From the NCBI GenBank assembly GCA_005882895.1, contig VBBD01000024.1, forward strand, positions 1 to 45,205: DNA of 45,205 nt, read 5' to 3'. Shown here one piece after another: positions 31,962-39,604 of the stretch (position 1 is the first letter of the stretch; every line of letters starts with the position of its first letter). The notes under the pieces were generated by a model. It was not told the origin of the DNA. It worked only from the letters and a program-made list of their open reading frames with translations, and searched no databases. A program made the position numbers and the translations under genes. The stretch comes from Candidatus Bathyarchaeota archaeon. GTDB taxonomy: Archaea; Thermoproteota; Bathyarchaeia; 40CM-2-53-6.

Positions 31962-33500
31962 GTGGCGTGGAAAGAGTTGAGGCACAACGGCGTGGCTTTT
32001 CCGCCGCCTTACGAGCCAAGGAAACTCTCTATCCGAATCCATGGCACTGGTGTCCAACTCTCCCCTGAAGCCGAAGAATTAGCCTACGCGTGGGGAAAGA
32101 AAAGAACCACCCCCTATATCCAAGACCCAGTCTTCCAGACAAACTTTCTCTCAGATTTTCTCAGGCATTTGCCCTCAAACTTTGCGAACACAAAGTATTC
32201 CGAGATCAACTTCATCCCCGTCTACGACTACCAGGCAAAGGAGGAGCTTCAGAAGCAGGATCTTGACTTCAAAAAGAAAATGGCCGCTCAGCGGAAACAA
32301 CTTCGCCTATCGCTTAAGGAGAAGTACGGGTTCGCAGAGATTGATGGAGTCAAGACTGAAGTCGCCAACTGGATGGTAGAACCTCCCAGCCTCTTCATGG
32401 GGAGAGGCAGCCATCCGATGAGGGGACGTTGGAAGCCGCGAATCCATCCCGAGGACGTTGTTCTGAACCTGTCGGAAAACGTTGAAGCTCCTCAGGGTAA
32501 CTGGAAGGAGATTGTTCACGATCACGAGTCCATCTGGATAGCTTACTGGGTGGACAAGCTCAGCAACGTCCGCAAATACGTCTGGCCCAGCGACATCTCT
32601 GATCTCCGTCAAGAACGAGACAAGCTGAAGTATGATGCTGCTCGGAAACTGCAACGCCGTCTCCCGGAAGTTCGACAGTTCATCGACAAGAATCTTCTAT
32701 CACCTGACCTGAAGATGCGCAAGCTCGCGACGGTCTGCTATCTCATAGACAATCTAGCTATGAGGGTGGGCGATGAGAAGGAAGAAGACGAGGCGGACAC
32801 GGTAGGCGCTTCAACACTTAGAGTCGAACACCTCAAGTTCCTTCCGCACGGGGTCGAGTTCGACTTTCTAGGAAAAGACAGCGTCCGGTGGCAGAAAATC
32901 CTGAAGGTCGACGGAACGAACACGCCTATTCGCAAGAATCTTCAGGAATTTTCGCAGGGGAAGAAGCCAGAGGATCTGGTCTTTGATGGAATTACCTCTC
33001 AGCACGTGAACCGTTTCCTCAACAAGGCGATGAGAGGCCTAACCGCCAAGGTTTTCAGAACCCACCACGCTACAGAGATAGTTCAGACCTACCTACGAAG
33101 ACACAACGGCTTCAAGCCTGAGGAGTCTCCTTACGTCAAGTTGCATCACGCCCGCGTCGCGAATCTCGAAGCAGCGATCAGATGCAACCACAAGCGAACT
33201 CCACCGAAGACCTGGGAGGGAACCCTTCTCAAGAAGCAGCAACGATTGGACGAGTTGAAGACAAGAGAGGTCAAGACGGCCAAGCAGAAGATGAGGCTCG
33301 ATGAACGCATTCGAAAGTTAAAGCTTGATGTGGATCTTCAGAAGCGGACTCGCGATTACAATCTGAATACGTCGCTTAGAAACTATATTGATCCAAGGGT
33401 TTACAAGAACTGGGCGAACAAAGCCGAATTCGACTGGAAGGGGATCTATCCGAAGACCCTCCAGCGAAAGTTTCTCTGGGCGTCTAGGTCCAAGGCCTGA
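31962..33500 (+). CDS. DNA topoisomerase IB, eukaryotic type
   Basis: The 512-residue enzyme relaxes DNA by a 3'-phosphotyrosine intermediate. It aligns by eye with human TOP1: all five catalytic residues are present, namely R268 (in MRVGDEKEEDEADTVG), K305 (in LGKDSV), R366 (in VFRTHHATE), H410 (in CNHKRTPPK) and the nucleophile Y475 (in SLRNYIDPRV). The core and C-terminal domains are complete, with a helical linker near 420-470; the long disordered eukaryotic N-terminal tail is missing. The start is GTG 31962, supported by a Shine-Dalgarno-like AGGAGGG at 31948-31954. This enzyme type is known in Thaumarchaeota and related lineages, which helps place the organism. Confidence 0.96.
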   Translation: MAWKELRHNGVAFPPPYEPRKLSIRIHGTGVQLSPEAEELAYAWGKKRTTPYIQDPVFQTNFLSDFLRHLPSNFANTKYSEINFIPVYDYQAKEELQKQDLDFKKKMAAQRKQLRLSLKEKYGFAEIDGVKTEVANWMVEPPSLFMGRGSHPMRGRWKPRIHPEDVVLNLSENVEAPQGNWKEIVHDHESIWIAYWVDKLSNVRKYVWPSDISDLRQERDKLKYDAARKLQRRLPEVRQFIDKNLLSPDLKMRKLATVCYLIDNLAMRVGDEKEEDEADTVGASTLRVEHLKFLPHGVEFDFLGKDSVRWQKILKVDGTNTPIRKNLQEFSQGKKPEDLVFDGITSQHVNRFLNKAMRGLTAKVFRTHHATEIVQTYLRRHNGFKPEESPYVKLHHARVANLEAAIRCNHKRTPPKTWEGTLLKKQQRLDELKTREVKTAKQKMRLDERIRKLKLDVDLQKRTRDYNLNTSLRNYIDPRVYKNWANKAEFDWKGIYPKTLQRKFLWASRSKA

Positions 33501-33505
33501 CTTGT

Positions 33506-34315
33506 CTATCGCGATTTCTTAGGGCCTTTGAGCCATCCTCCGATTCCAAGCTCCCTAACCTTGCTGTCCTTATCAATTGTAACTGAGCCATCGTTGTGAA
33601 GTTGAAGCCGTCGCCATCTGTTGTCACTTGACATTCCGCGCAGAGTTCTTACCCTTGCGAAGTGCTCGACCTGTCCTCCCTCTTCGCTACTTCGGAATTC
33701 GATGATGCCGTCGCAGAGCGATTCAAACTGTTTATAGAAAGAGTCGGATGCGATTCCCATCATCACTGAGTGGAACATTGCGAGTCCCCGGATCTTTGCG
33801 TAGGGAATGATCCTTGTCCTCCAGATATCGACCATCAGCTTCTCATCCGTATAGTGACACATCACCGAGGTATTGTCGTCAATGTGCAGCCACTGTTTCT
33901 CGTCCTCAGCAACTCCCTCTCGAATCATGGTGACTACTTTGCTGCTCCAGTGATTGAGGTCGAAGGACTGGTGTTCGTAAGCTTCCCGTCCCTTTGATCG
34001 CAAGCCCTCGGGCGTTTCGGGGTGCGCGAGCCCGGTCATCACGTCGTAGGTGTCCAGTATTCTGAGATGGTCTTTCTGCTCCAATTCTGTCACGTGCAAT
34101 CCGAGTCTTGTTAGAGATTCTCGAACTTCGTGGGGCGGATGCATGTAGGTATGGTACTCTGTGCGAGCCCCGTTTCTCAACGCGCTGGCGGCTATTGTGA
34201 GCGACGTTTCGTACCACGGAGAATCTGGACCGAACTCTACTAGATAACTAGCTCCGAACCTGATTCCATTGGGAACGAGGTCCTCAAGGATTGCCAGCGC
34301 CAGCGTCCGTTCCAT
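33506..34315 (-). CDS. KaiC/RadA-like protein with degenerate Walker A
   Basis: The 269-residue protein follows the KaiC/RAD55-type RecA fold: an N-terminal PNGIRFGASYLVEFGP strand at the place of the P loop, then helix and strands (ALRNGARTEYHTYMH). The Walker A, however, reads GPDSPWYETS at residues 29-38 where GPPGTGKTT would be expected, so ATP binding is probably lost. RILDTYD near residue 86 would be the Walker B counterpart. The C-terminal half (RIIPYAKIRGLAMFHSVMMG, then EHFARVRTLRGMSSDNRW) has the KaiC-domain pattern. A regulatory or structural role is likely. No functional partner is adjacent. Confidence 0.65.
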   Translation of the reverse strand: MERTLALAILEDLVPNGIRFGASYLVEFGPDSPWYETSLTIAASALRNGARTEYHTYMHPPHEVRESLTRLGLHVTELEQKDHLRILDTYDVMTGLAHPETPEGLRSKGREAYEHQSFDLNHWSSKVVTMIREGVAEDEKQWLHIDDNTSVMCHYTDEKLMVDIWRTRIIPYAKIRGLAMFHSVMMGIASDSFYKQFESLCDGIIEFRSSEEGGQVEHFARVRTLRGMSSDNRWRRLQLHNDGSVTIDKDSKVRELGIGGWLKGPKKSR

Positions 34316-34391
34316 GGTCAGGGTTCCACGCTTGGTGCGTGTTCCGTTTCTCTAACACTTATGGTTAAAGCTGAACTAGCTCCTTCTGCAA

Positions 34392-35450
34392 GTGCTCAAC
34401 CTGACGAGAATCCCGTCAGGACAATGGAGACAGAGTGAAGCCTTGCCAAAGCCCAATCTATTGATTACGACCGATGTCGTCGATCAAGCCAGCATTCAGG
34501 TCCTTTCCAGATATGCGAGAGTTTTCAGCTCGACCACGCTCGACGAGCCTTCGCTAATCCAGCTGTTACCAACCATAGACATCCTCCTCGTGTTCTCATG
34601 GCCAACATTCCTAACCGCTGAAAACTTATCGAAGGTGAGCGACCTGCGATTCATTCAGAGCATCCTTGCTGGCGTTAACCACATCCCCTTCGCCCAGCTC
34701 GATAGGAAGGTAATGGTCTGCAGCAACGCGGGCGCCTACTCTGACGAGGTCGCTGAGTACGCCTGGTCCCTCCTGCTATCAGCCTCCAAGAGAATAGTTG
34801 ACTTCCACAACGCGGTCAAGACAGAAGAGTGGACTTTGAGGCGAACTCTAGGCGGGAAGGAAGTGACAATTCTGATGGGAGGGAAATTGGGTATCCTTGG
34901 ATACGGTGGAATAGGGTCTGCTGTTGCACGAATCGGTGAAGGGTTCGCAATGAAGATCTATGCATATTCTAGAAAACCCATTCGAGAGAAGGGCGTGAGA
35001 TCGTTTCAAGGGGCCAAAGGCCTCTTGACTGTCCTAGCGGAGAGCGATGCAGTCGTAGTCTCGCTTCCGTTGACAAGAGACACCAGCAAGCTGATTGACG
35101 CGGACAAACTTGGCGCCATGAAGAAAAATGCGATACTCGTGAACATAGCGCGTGGAGAGCTTGTGGACGAACCCGCGCTCTACGAGCACCTGAAGGCTAA
35201 TCAGGATTTCCGATACGCGACCGACGTGTGGTGGTATCGAGAGGGAAGAGAGTCTCTAAAGACCTCACACCCGTTCTTCGAATTGTCCAACTTCATCGGG
35301 ACCCCTCACGTATCAGGTCCATCAGGATTAGCCACTGGCAAACCGGTGAAGTTTGCTGTCGAGAATGTGATCCGGTTCCTTCGGGGTCTTAAGCCAAAGA
35401 ACATCGTTAACCCCGCAGAATATCTCGTCACGGATCGGCAAGAATACTAG
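34392..35450 (+). CDS. D-isomer-specific 2-hydroxyacid dehydrogenase
   Basis: This 352-residue enzyme starts at GTG 34392; TTG 34443 would give a more typical N-terminus (LPKPNLLITT). The NAD-binding domain begins with the GILGYGGIGSAVA loop. The catalytic Arg is in VNIARGELVD and the catalytic His in PHVSG near residue 308; the catalytic Glu is expected between them in the DVWWYREG stretch, where the exact position is unclear. Members reduce 2-oxoacids such as glyoxylate, hydroxypyruvate or phosphoglycerate-derived ones. The substrate is not predictable. It is convergent with the threonine dehydratase gene. Confidence 0.9.
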   Translation: MLNLTRIPSGQWRQSEALPKPNLLITTDVVDQASIQVLSRYARVFSSTTLDEPSLIQLLPTIDILLVFSWPTFLTAENLSKVSDLRFIQSILAGVNHIPFAQLDRKVMVCSNAGAYSDEVAEYAWSLLLSASKRIVDFHNAVKTEEWTLRRTLGGKEVTILMGGKLGILGYGGIGSAVARIGEGFAMKIYAYSRKPIREKGVRSFQGAKGLLTVLAESDAVVVSLPLTRDTSKLIDADKLGAMKKNAILVNIARGELVDEPALYEHLKANQDFRYATDVWWYREGRESLKTSHPFFELSNFIGTPHVSGPSGLATGKPVKFAVENVIRFLRGLKPKNIVNPAEYLVTDRQEY

Positions 35451-35453
35451 ATT

Positions 35454-36476
35454 CTAATCGTCATCGGTAATCGTCTTTGCAAGAAGATCCAATGATACAT
35501 TACCGCCCGATATGACTAGCACAACTTTCTCACCAAGTTTCTCTAGATCCCTGTTGGCGAGTAGGACAGCGGCCGGCGCCGCTCCAGAGGGCTCTGGGAA
35601 AATATGGGCTTCACGAATCAATAGTTTCATTGCCGCAAGGATCTCGTCGTCCGAAACATTGTAGACGCCATCTACGTGCTTCCTGCATGCTTCAAGAGTT
35701 AGTTCTCCTACCGCTGAAGGGATAAGCCCGTCCGCGATAGATTTCGGCGAATCGAATGTGACAATCTTCCCGGCTTTGAGCGCTGCTTGGAGTTTCGGCG
35801 CTCCCTGCGGTTCGACCCCGTAGACTTTCGCTTTCGGCTTTAGCGATTTGATCGCGGTGGATATACCGGAGATGAGACCCCCTCCGCCAACGGGAACTAT
35901 TACCGAGTCGAAGTCGTCCAGTTGATTCGCTATCTCTAGCCCGCAGGTTCCTTGACCAGCGATTATGTCAGGGTCGTTGAACGGATGTACGAGTGTCGCT
36001 CCGGTCTTGCTGACTATTTCCTTAGCTTTCGCATCACGATCAGTCGTATATTTTCCATACTTGATCGCTTCTGCACCATATTCGATGATGGTGTTGACTT
36101 TCTCTTGGACCGCTGTCTCTGGTAGTATGACGGTGCATTTCTTTCCAAGAAGTCGAGAACTGTAAGCTACTGCTATGCCATGGTTGCCTGAAGAGACCGC
36201 GACGATGTTCTTAGATGACAACTGTGAGATCTTGTTGTAGGCTCCTCGAATCTTGAAAACCCGTATGGGCTGGAAGCATTCGAGCTTCAAATAGACCCTG
36301 CGACCGAATCTCTTCGAGAGTGAGGGCGATTCCACAAGCGGGGTCTTGGCTGCTACTCCCTCGATCCGCCTGCTGGCCGCAAAAATGTCGTCCAGCGCCG
36401 GCAAATAGACTTGGTTCATGAATCCATCGGACATTTCCTTCCCCGGTTGAGGGTTAAAGGCACGCTCACAGGGCAA
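35454..36476 (-). CDS. ilvA: Threonine dehydratase/serine racemase-type PLP enzyme
   Basis: The 340-residue enzyme deaminates threonine to 2-oxobutyrate, feeding isoleucine synthesis, though serine dehydratase or racemase activity is possible. The PLP Lys lies in FKIRGA (K75 in the longest frame), and the phosphate cup is GGGGLISG. SSGNHGIAVAYSS and EPSGAAPAA are also typical. There is no ACT regulatory domain at the C-terminus, so the enzyme is the short, probably catabolic form. ATG codons at 36434 or 36419 may be the true start, since the first residues lack similarity. The dispersed repeat starts directly upstream. Confidence 0.92.
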   Translation of the reverse strand: MPCERAFNPQPGKEMSDGFMNQVYLPALDDIFAASRRIEGVAAKTPLVESPSLSKRFGRRVYLKLECFQPIRVFKIRGAYNKISQLSSKNIVAVSSGNHGIAVAYSSRLLGKKCTVILPETAVQEKVNTIIEYGAEAIKYGKYTTDRDAKAKEIVSKTGATLVHPFNDPDIIAGQGTCGLEIANQLDDFDSVIVPVGGGGLISGISTAIKSLKPKAKVYGVEPQGAPKLQAALKAGKIVTFDSPKSIADGLIPSAVGELTLEACRKHVDGVYNVSDDEILAAMKLLIREAHIFPEPSGAAPAAVLLANRDLEKLGEKVVLVISGGNVSLDLLAKTITDDD

Positions 36477-36745
36477 GAATCGCCTATTATCAGCCCTGAT
36501 CTCGATTCTGGAAATCCTCCATTAACTCTCCCGAAATTCGTTCGGAATTGTCGCCATCTTTCCAGTACCATCCCAGCCTGGATTGTGCCCTGATCAGCCT
36601 GTCTCGCCCATTATCACTGCCAGACAGGAAATGGTTTTTGGAAAATAGGGGGTCTTAGCGACCGACCCTCGTGTCGCATGAGCGGGAGTTCCCCAATTCC
36701 CCGTGAAAGATGCGCTTTTCACTGATGAGGGGAGGGCTGGCCTCA
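36476..36745. repeat. Dispersed ~267-nt element, copy A
   Basis: This gene-free stretch is colinear with 43845-44111. It begins with a conserved block (ATCGCCTATTATCAGCCC), has a diverged middle, and then a conserved block of about 125 nt from the second TCGCCCATTATC (36604) through GGTCTTAGCGACC, then a weaker tail ending near CTGGCCTC. The TCGCC-ATTATC motif recurs at 36480 and 36604, 124 nt apart, exactly as in copy B. CCTGTCT and AGACAGG (36598-36604 and 36621-36627) form a hairpin with a 16-nt loop. It lies between the 5' end of ilvA and the 3' end of the nicotinate phosphoribosyltransferase gene. Confidence 0.75.
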
Positions 36746-36756
36746 AACCCCTTCGT

Positions 36757-37959
36757 CTAGGGGGCACTCAGTCGCCCTATCTGGTCAAGCACTCTTTCGC
36801 GAATATGATCCGCCGAGGGAAGCGCTTTTGATAATCGGCCTTTCGAAAGAAGTGGTGCCAGCAACTTGCCCATTTTTCCTCCGCAGTTCGGACATTTGAG
36901 CGCGGTTACGGTGGCCCCGGTTACCTTCTCTGTCAGACAGTCTTCGCATCTCCAGACCATTTTCCTCCCGCCCAACTTCCCTCTCTTTGCCACAGGTTTC
37001 CCGTCAGCCTCCACAATGTCCAAGGCGAAGTCGATGCTAGGCGCGTTACTTACAGAAGTTCCAACTCCGAATCCGTCAGCTCCCGCGAGAGATAGGTCAC
37101 CGACGGATTCATCGTTCAGTCCACCTGAGACGAAAATCTTCACGTGGTTGTATCCTCTCGAGTCCAGCTCCCATCTTACCTCGCGAATAATTTCGCCAAA
37201 ATTCCCCCGTCTGGAGCTAGGCGTATCCAGTCGGACCCCGTTGAGATCTTTACCAAGCGCTTCAGCAGCCATGATAGACTCCGCCTTCTCATCATAGTAA
37301 GTGTCGACCAGAGCGATCCTGGGCACCTTCTTCGGCATGTGCTTGTTGAAGCTCTTCCACGCCCTAACCTGGTCTCCCATTGCGATTATCAGCGAGTGAG
37401 GCATTGTCCCCGCTGGATCCTTCCCGAGAAGCCTCGCCCCAACAATGCTGGAGACCTCGTCGAAACCGCCAATGTAACACGACCGGTCGATCATAGGGGC
37501 CAGAGCTGGATGAGCTCTGCGAATCCCAAAAGAGAGGAGAGTTTTCTTGTCGGCCGCTCTCCTCACCCGCGCCGCCATGGTCGTGATCCCGGACGCCTGG
37601 CAGAGAAGTCCGAGTAGTGGTGTCTCGTAGAGACAGAAATCCAAGTATCGGCCCTCAAGCAACATGACAGGCTCTCTTACGCCTTCCACGTCACTTGAAT
37701 GAAACAGAGTTCCTTCTGGAAAAGAGTGAACATCGATTGGTACACCTTCTAGAAGATGAGCTGCTTCCTCAACCCCAGCGAGGATTCCCCATTCCCAATT
37801 CCTGGGAAGCGAGCCAGTCGTTATCTCGGCAGTTACGTGAAGATCGGATAGTCCTTCTTTTTCGAGAATCTCTTTTGTGCGTGTGAAATAGACGTCGGTT
37901 GTTTCTGCGTTCTTGATCTCGTCATCACTTGCCACCTGGAACTTTCTCAAATTAGTCAC
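36757..37959 (-). CDS. pncB: Nicotinate phosphoribosyltransferase with C-terminal zinc ribbon
   Basis: This 400-residue enzyme makes nicotinate mononucleotide from nicotinate and PRPP in NAD salvage. FGIRRAHPA, YYDEKAE, RLDTPSSRRG, IFVSGGLNDE and the FGVGTSVSNAP PRPP-binding segment match the archaeal family. Near the C-terminus two Cys pairs (CEDC and CPNC, around residues 342-367) form a zinc ribbon, which occurs in some archaeal members. It is divergent from the GfcR-like PRPP-binding regulator gene with 120 nt between. TTATAA at 37981-37986 is a good minus-strand TATA box, giving a near-leaderless transcript. Confidence 0.93.
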   Translation of the reverse strand: MTNLRKFQVASDDEIKNAETTDVYFTRTKEILEKEGLSDLHVTAEITTGSLPRNWEWGILAGVEEAAHLLEGVPIDVHSFPEGTLFHSSDVEGVREPVMLLEGRYLDFCLYETPLLGLLCQASGITTMAARVRRAADKKTLLSFGIRRAHPALAPMIDRSCYIGGFDEVSSIVGARLLGKDPAGTMPHSLIIAMGDQVRAWKSFNKHMPKKVPRIALVDTYYDEKAESIMAAEALGKDLNGVRLDTPSSRRGNFGEIIREVRWELDSRGYNHVKIFVSGGLNDESVGDLSLAGADGFGVGTSVSNAPSIDFALDIVEADGKPVAKRGKLGGRKMVWRCEDCLTEKVTGATVTALKCPNCGGKMGKLLAPLLSKGRLSKALPSADHIRERVLDQIGRLSAP

Positions 37960-37980
37960 TGTCGGGTCCCCTTGATCGAA

Positions 37981-37986
37981 TTATAA
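37981..37986 (-). promoter_or_regulatory. TATA box of pncB
   Basis: On the minus strand TTATAA in the context GATTATAATTC lies 22-27 nt upstream of ATG 37959, so transcription would start at or next to the start codon. It stands out in GC-rich surroundings. Confidence 0.6.
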
Positions 37987-38033
37987 TCTTAGGGTAGGAA
38001 ACTTCCCTCTTTCCGGATACAGCATCTGACAAG

Positions 38034-38056
38034 TTATAACTAGGCTCAACGAGCCT
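38034..38056 (+). promoter_or_regulatory. gfcR-like promoter: TATA box with adjacent palindrome
   Basis: TTATAA at 38034-38039 is followed 2 nt later by a perfect palindrome AGGCTC-AAC-GAGCCT (38042-38056). The palindrome falls between TATA box and expected transcription start (about 38062-38066), where binding of a repressor would block RNA polymerase. Start GTG is at 38080. Autoregulation by the gene product is a reasonable inference. Confidence 0.6.
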
Positions 38057-38079
38057 CAATAGCGTAGGTCAGTTAGACT

Positions 38080-38694
38080 GTGAGATCACTGGAAGAACTA
38101 GCGAAGAGCGCTCGCGAGCTGAAAGAACGCGGCATGTCCACGTACGAAATAGCTGATGAGCTGAAGGTTCAAGCAGACACGGTCGTCTGGCTCCTGCTCC
38201 ATGGCAAAGAGGGAGTCAAGACAAAGGAAGCATACGACGTCTATGTTAACTGGAACCCAATAGGGTCCAGCGTTCGGCGCCTAACCCTAGTGGGCCGAGC
38301 AATGGCGGACATGGTCCGTGAAGCAGTAGAGGCCGGACTGATGGAGGAACCTGAAGTTGTAGCAGGGATCGAGAGCGGTGGAATGGCCCTAGGACTCATC
38401 GTCGCAAGATCACTGAACAAACCCATCGCCTCCGTACGACCCCAGAGACTAGGCGAGAAGAAAGTCGCTGGCGCAGTGAACCCTAGCTTCTCAAGAGTCG
38501 AAGGGAAGAAGGTTCTGATTGTCGACACAATACTACGGATGGGAGAGACGATTAGGGCGGCCATCGAGACCCTTACTGGAGTCAAGGCCAAAGCTGTAGG
38601 AGTTGTCGTTCTTGCCAACAAGAGCGGCAAAGAGAGTATCGAAGGAGTTCCTCTACGATCGCTTGTTGAGCTTTTGCCTGTGGCAAAGCAGTGA
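38080..38694 (+). CDS. GfcR/PyrE-like regulator: HTH plus phosphoribosyltransferase domain
   Basis: The 204-residue protein starts at GTG 38080. It has an N-terminal helix-turn-helix (residues 17-40, RGMSTYEIADELKVQADTVV) followed by a PRTase domain (about 60-200), as in haloarchaeal GfcR and archaeal orotate phosphoribosyltransferase-like proteins. The PRPP-loop position reads VLIVDTILRMGET at 145-157, with Asp-Thr for the usual Asp-Asp, so catalysis may be weak. GfcR-type proteins sense metabolites and regulate transcription. It is divergent from pncB with a shared upstream region, so PRPP or NAD salvage control is a possible role. Confidence 0.85.
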   Translation: MRSLEELAKSARELKERGMSTYEIADELKVQADTVVWLLLHGKEGVKTKEAYDVYVNWNPIGSSVRRLTLVGRAMADMVREAVEAGLMEEPEVVAGIESGGMALGLIVARSLNKPIASVRPQRLGEKKVAGAVNPSFSRVEGKKVLIVDTILRMGETIRAAIETLTGVKAKAVGVVVLANKSGKESIEGVPLRSLVELLPVAKQ

Positions 38695-38757
38695 GCCGCC
38701 CATCAGTTAAAGGGAATAGAAAGATAGAAGAGGATCCAATCCGAGTCAAAAGCGTGC

Positions 38758-38766
38758 AATTATATC
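38758..38766 (+). promoter_or_regulatory. TATA box of the ribbon-helix-helix gene
   Basis: AATTATATC lies 37-45 nt upstream of ATG 38803 and is the only AT-rich block in the gap 38695-38802. Confidence 0.5.
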
Positions 38767-38802
38767 CTACGGATGCGGCCGGTATAACGGAAGCGTAGAG
38801 AA

Positions 38803-39018
38803 ATGCCAACCAAATTCATGCAGTCCCTCGACCCACAAGTCTACGCAGAACTCCGGAAGATCGCGAAGGACAGAGGCATAACCATGCAAGAGCTAATCAG
38901 AGCCGTGATCGTCCCCGATTGGATGAGAAAGGATGGCACGAGCTCAGGCGGATCTCCAAGGAGATCTCGAACGGCACGCAACGCACCCAAGAGAGCTAGA
39001 ACCAGGATTACGGCGTAG
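38803..39018 (+). CDS. Small ribbon-helix-helix DNA-binding protein
   Basis: The 71-residue protein has an N-terminal strand and two helices (PTKFMQSLDPQVYAELRKIAKDRGITMQELIRAVI) in the CopG/Arc ribbon-helix-helix pattern at residues 2-37, followed by a basic tail rich in Arg, Ser and Lys. It probably binds DNA as a dimer. A TATA box lies just upstream. It is not paired with a toxin-like gene, so a toxin-antitoxin role is not supported. Small proteins with this plan are common in Thaumarchaeota. Confidence 0.75.
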   Translation: MPTKFMQSLDPQVYAELRKIAKDRGITMQELIRAVIVPDWMRKDGTSSGGSPRRSRTARNAPKRARTRITA

Positions 39019-39083
39019 CCAATCAAAGCCCAGGCAACGCTTATTTCTCGGCTGACGCAAGACTCCGAGTTGAAGAGTCAACG

Positions 39084-39506
39084 TTGTCCGCTCAAGATCG
39101 AGCCCCCGCCTATGCGATCTCACTACTCGCAGGAATATTGACATTCATCGGTGGACTGGCCAAGGCATCTACCGCTGGGATTATCAAATACACTGCTTCC
39201 GGAGCGACCTTCAACAATTTCGTGGGGAATAGTGTCCGGTCGACCAATTTCGGTTTCGCGCTAGCGAGCGCACGAATCTCCGCAGTCATTTTGATTCTCT
39301 CTGGAATCCTGGTCTTGGTTAGTGCAGTTGTGATGAGTTTTCGGTCTCATCAATACCCTGCATGGGGAACTGTCATCCTAGTATTATCGGTGGTCGGGCT
39401 CTTTGCAGGCGGCAACTTCCTTACAGGGGTCGGGTCGGTCCTTGGAATAATAGGGGGACTTTTGGCAATTACATACAGAACAGCCCCGCGTTCCGTGCCT
39501 GCGTGA
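39084..39506 (+). CDS. Four-helix integral membrane protein of unknown function
   Basis: This frame of 140 residues starts at TTG 39084. Four hydrophobic segments are visible at about residues 10-28, 58-86 (possibly one long or two short), 93-110 and 113-130. The last two are Gly-rich (VVGLFAGGNFLTGVGSVLGIIGGLLAI). No family is recognised; the general plan is like the protein at 4848-5393. It lies between the ribbon-helix-helix gene and the P5C dehydrogenase gene. Confidence 0.65.
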   Translation: MSAQDRAPAYAISLLAGILTFIGGLAKASTAGIIKYTASGATFNNFVGNSVRSTNFGFALASARISAVILILSGILVLVSAVVMSFRSHQYPAWGTVILVLSVVGLFAGGNFLTGVGSVLGIIGGLLAITYRTAPRSVPA

Positions 39507-39604
39507 TTCCCCCGACCTAAAGTTTTCAACCGGCTCCCCGAGCGAGGCTTTGGCCAGCCGTAGTCTTATCTTCAGCCTCTGATCAGTTACTTGTCAGGAA
39601 TGCC

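Noticed and set aside
36718-36726. TGATGA in repeat copy A as a box C of a C/D guide RNA
   Set aside because: It is absent in copy B and no paired box D at the right distance was found.
36476-36745. Repeat copies as RNase P RNA or SRP RNA
   Set aside because: I looked for the conserved RNase P core (GAGGAAAGTCC-like and ACAGAA-like) and the SRP helix 8 motifs and did not find them.
38803-39506. The ribbon-helix-helix gene and next membrane protein as a toxin-antitoxin pair
   Set aside because: The second protein is a larger four-helix membrane protein with no toxin features, and spacing and start structure do not suggest coupling.
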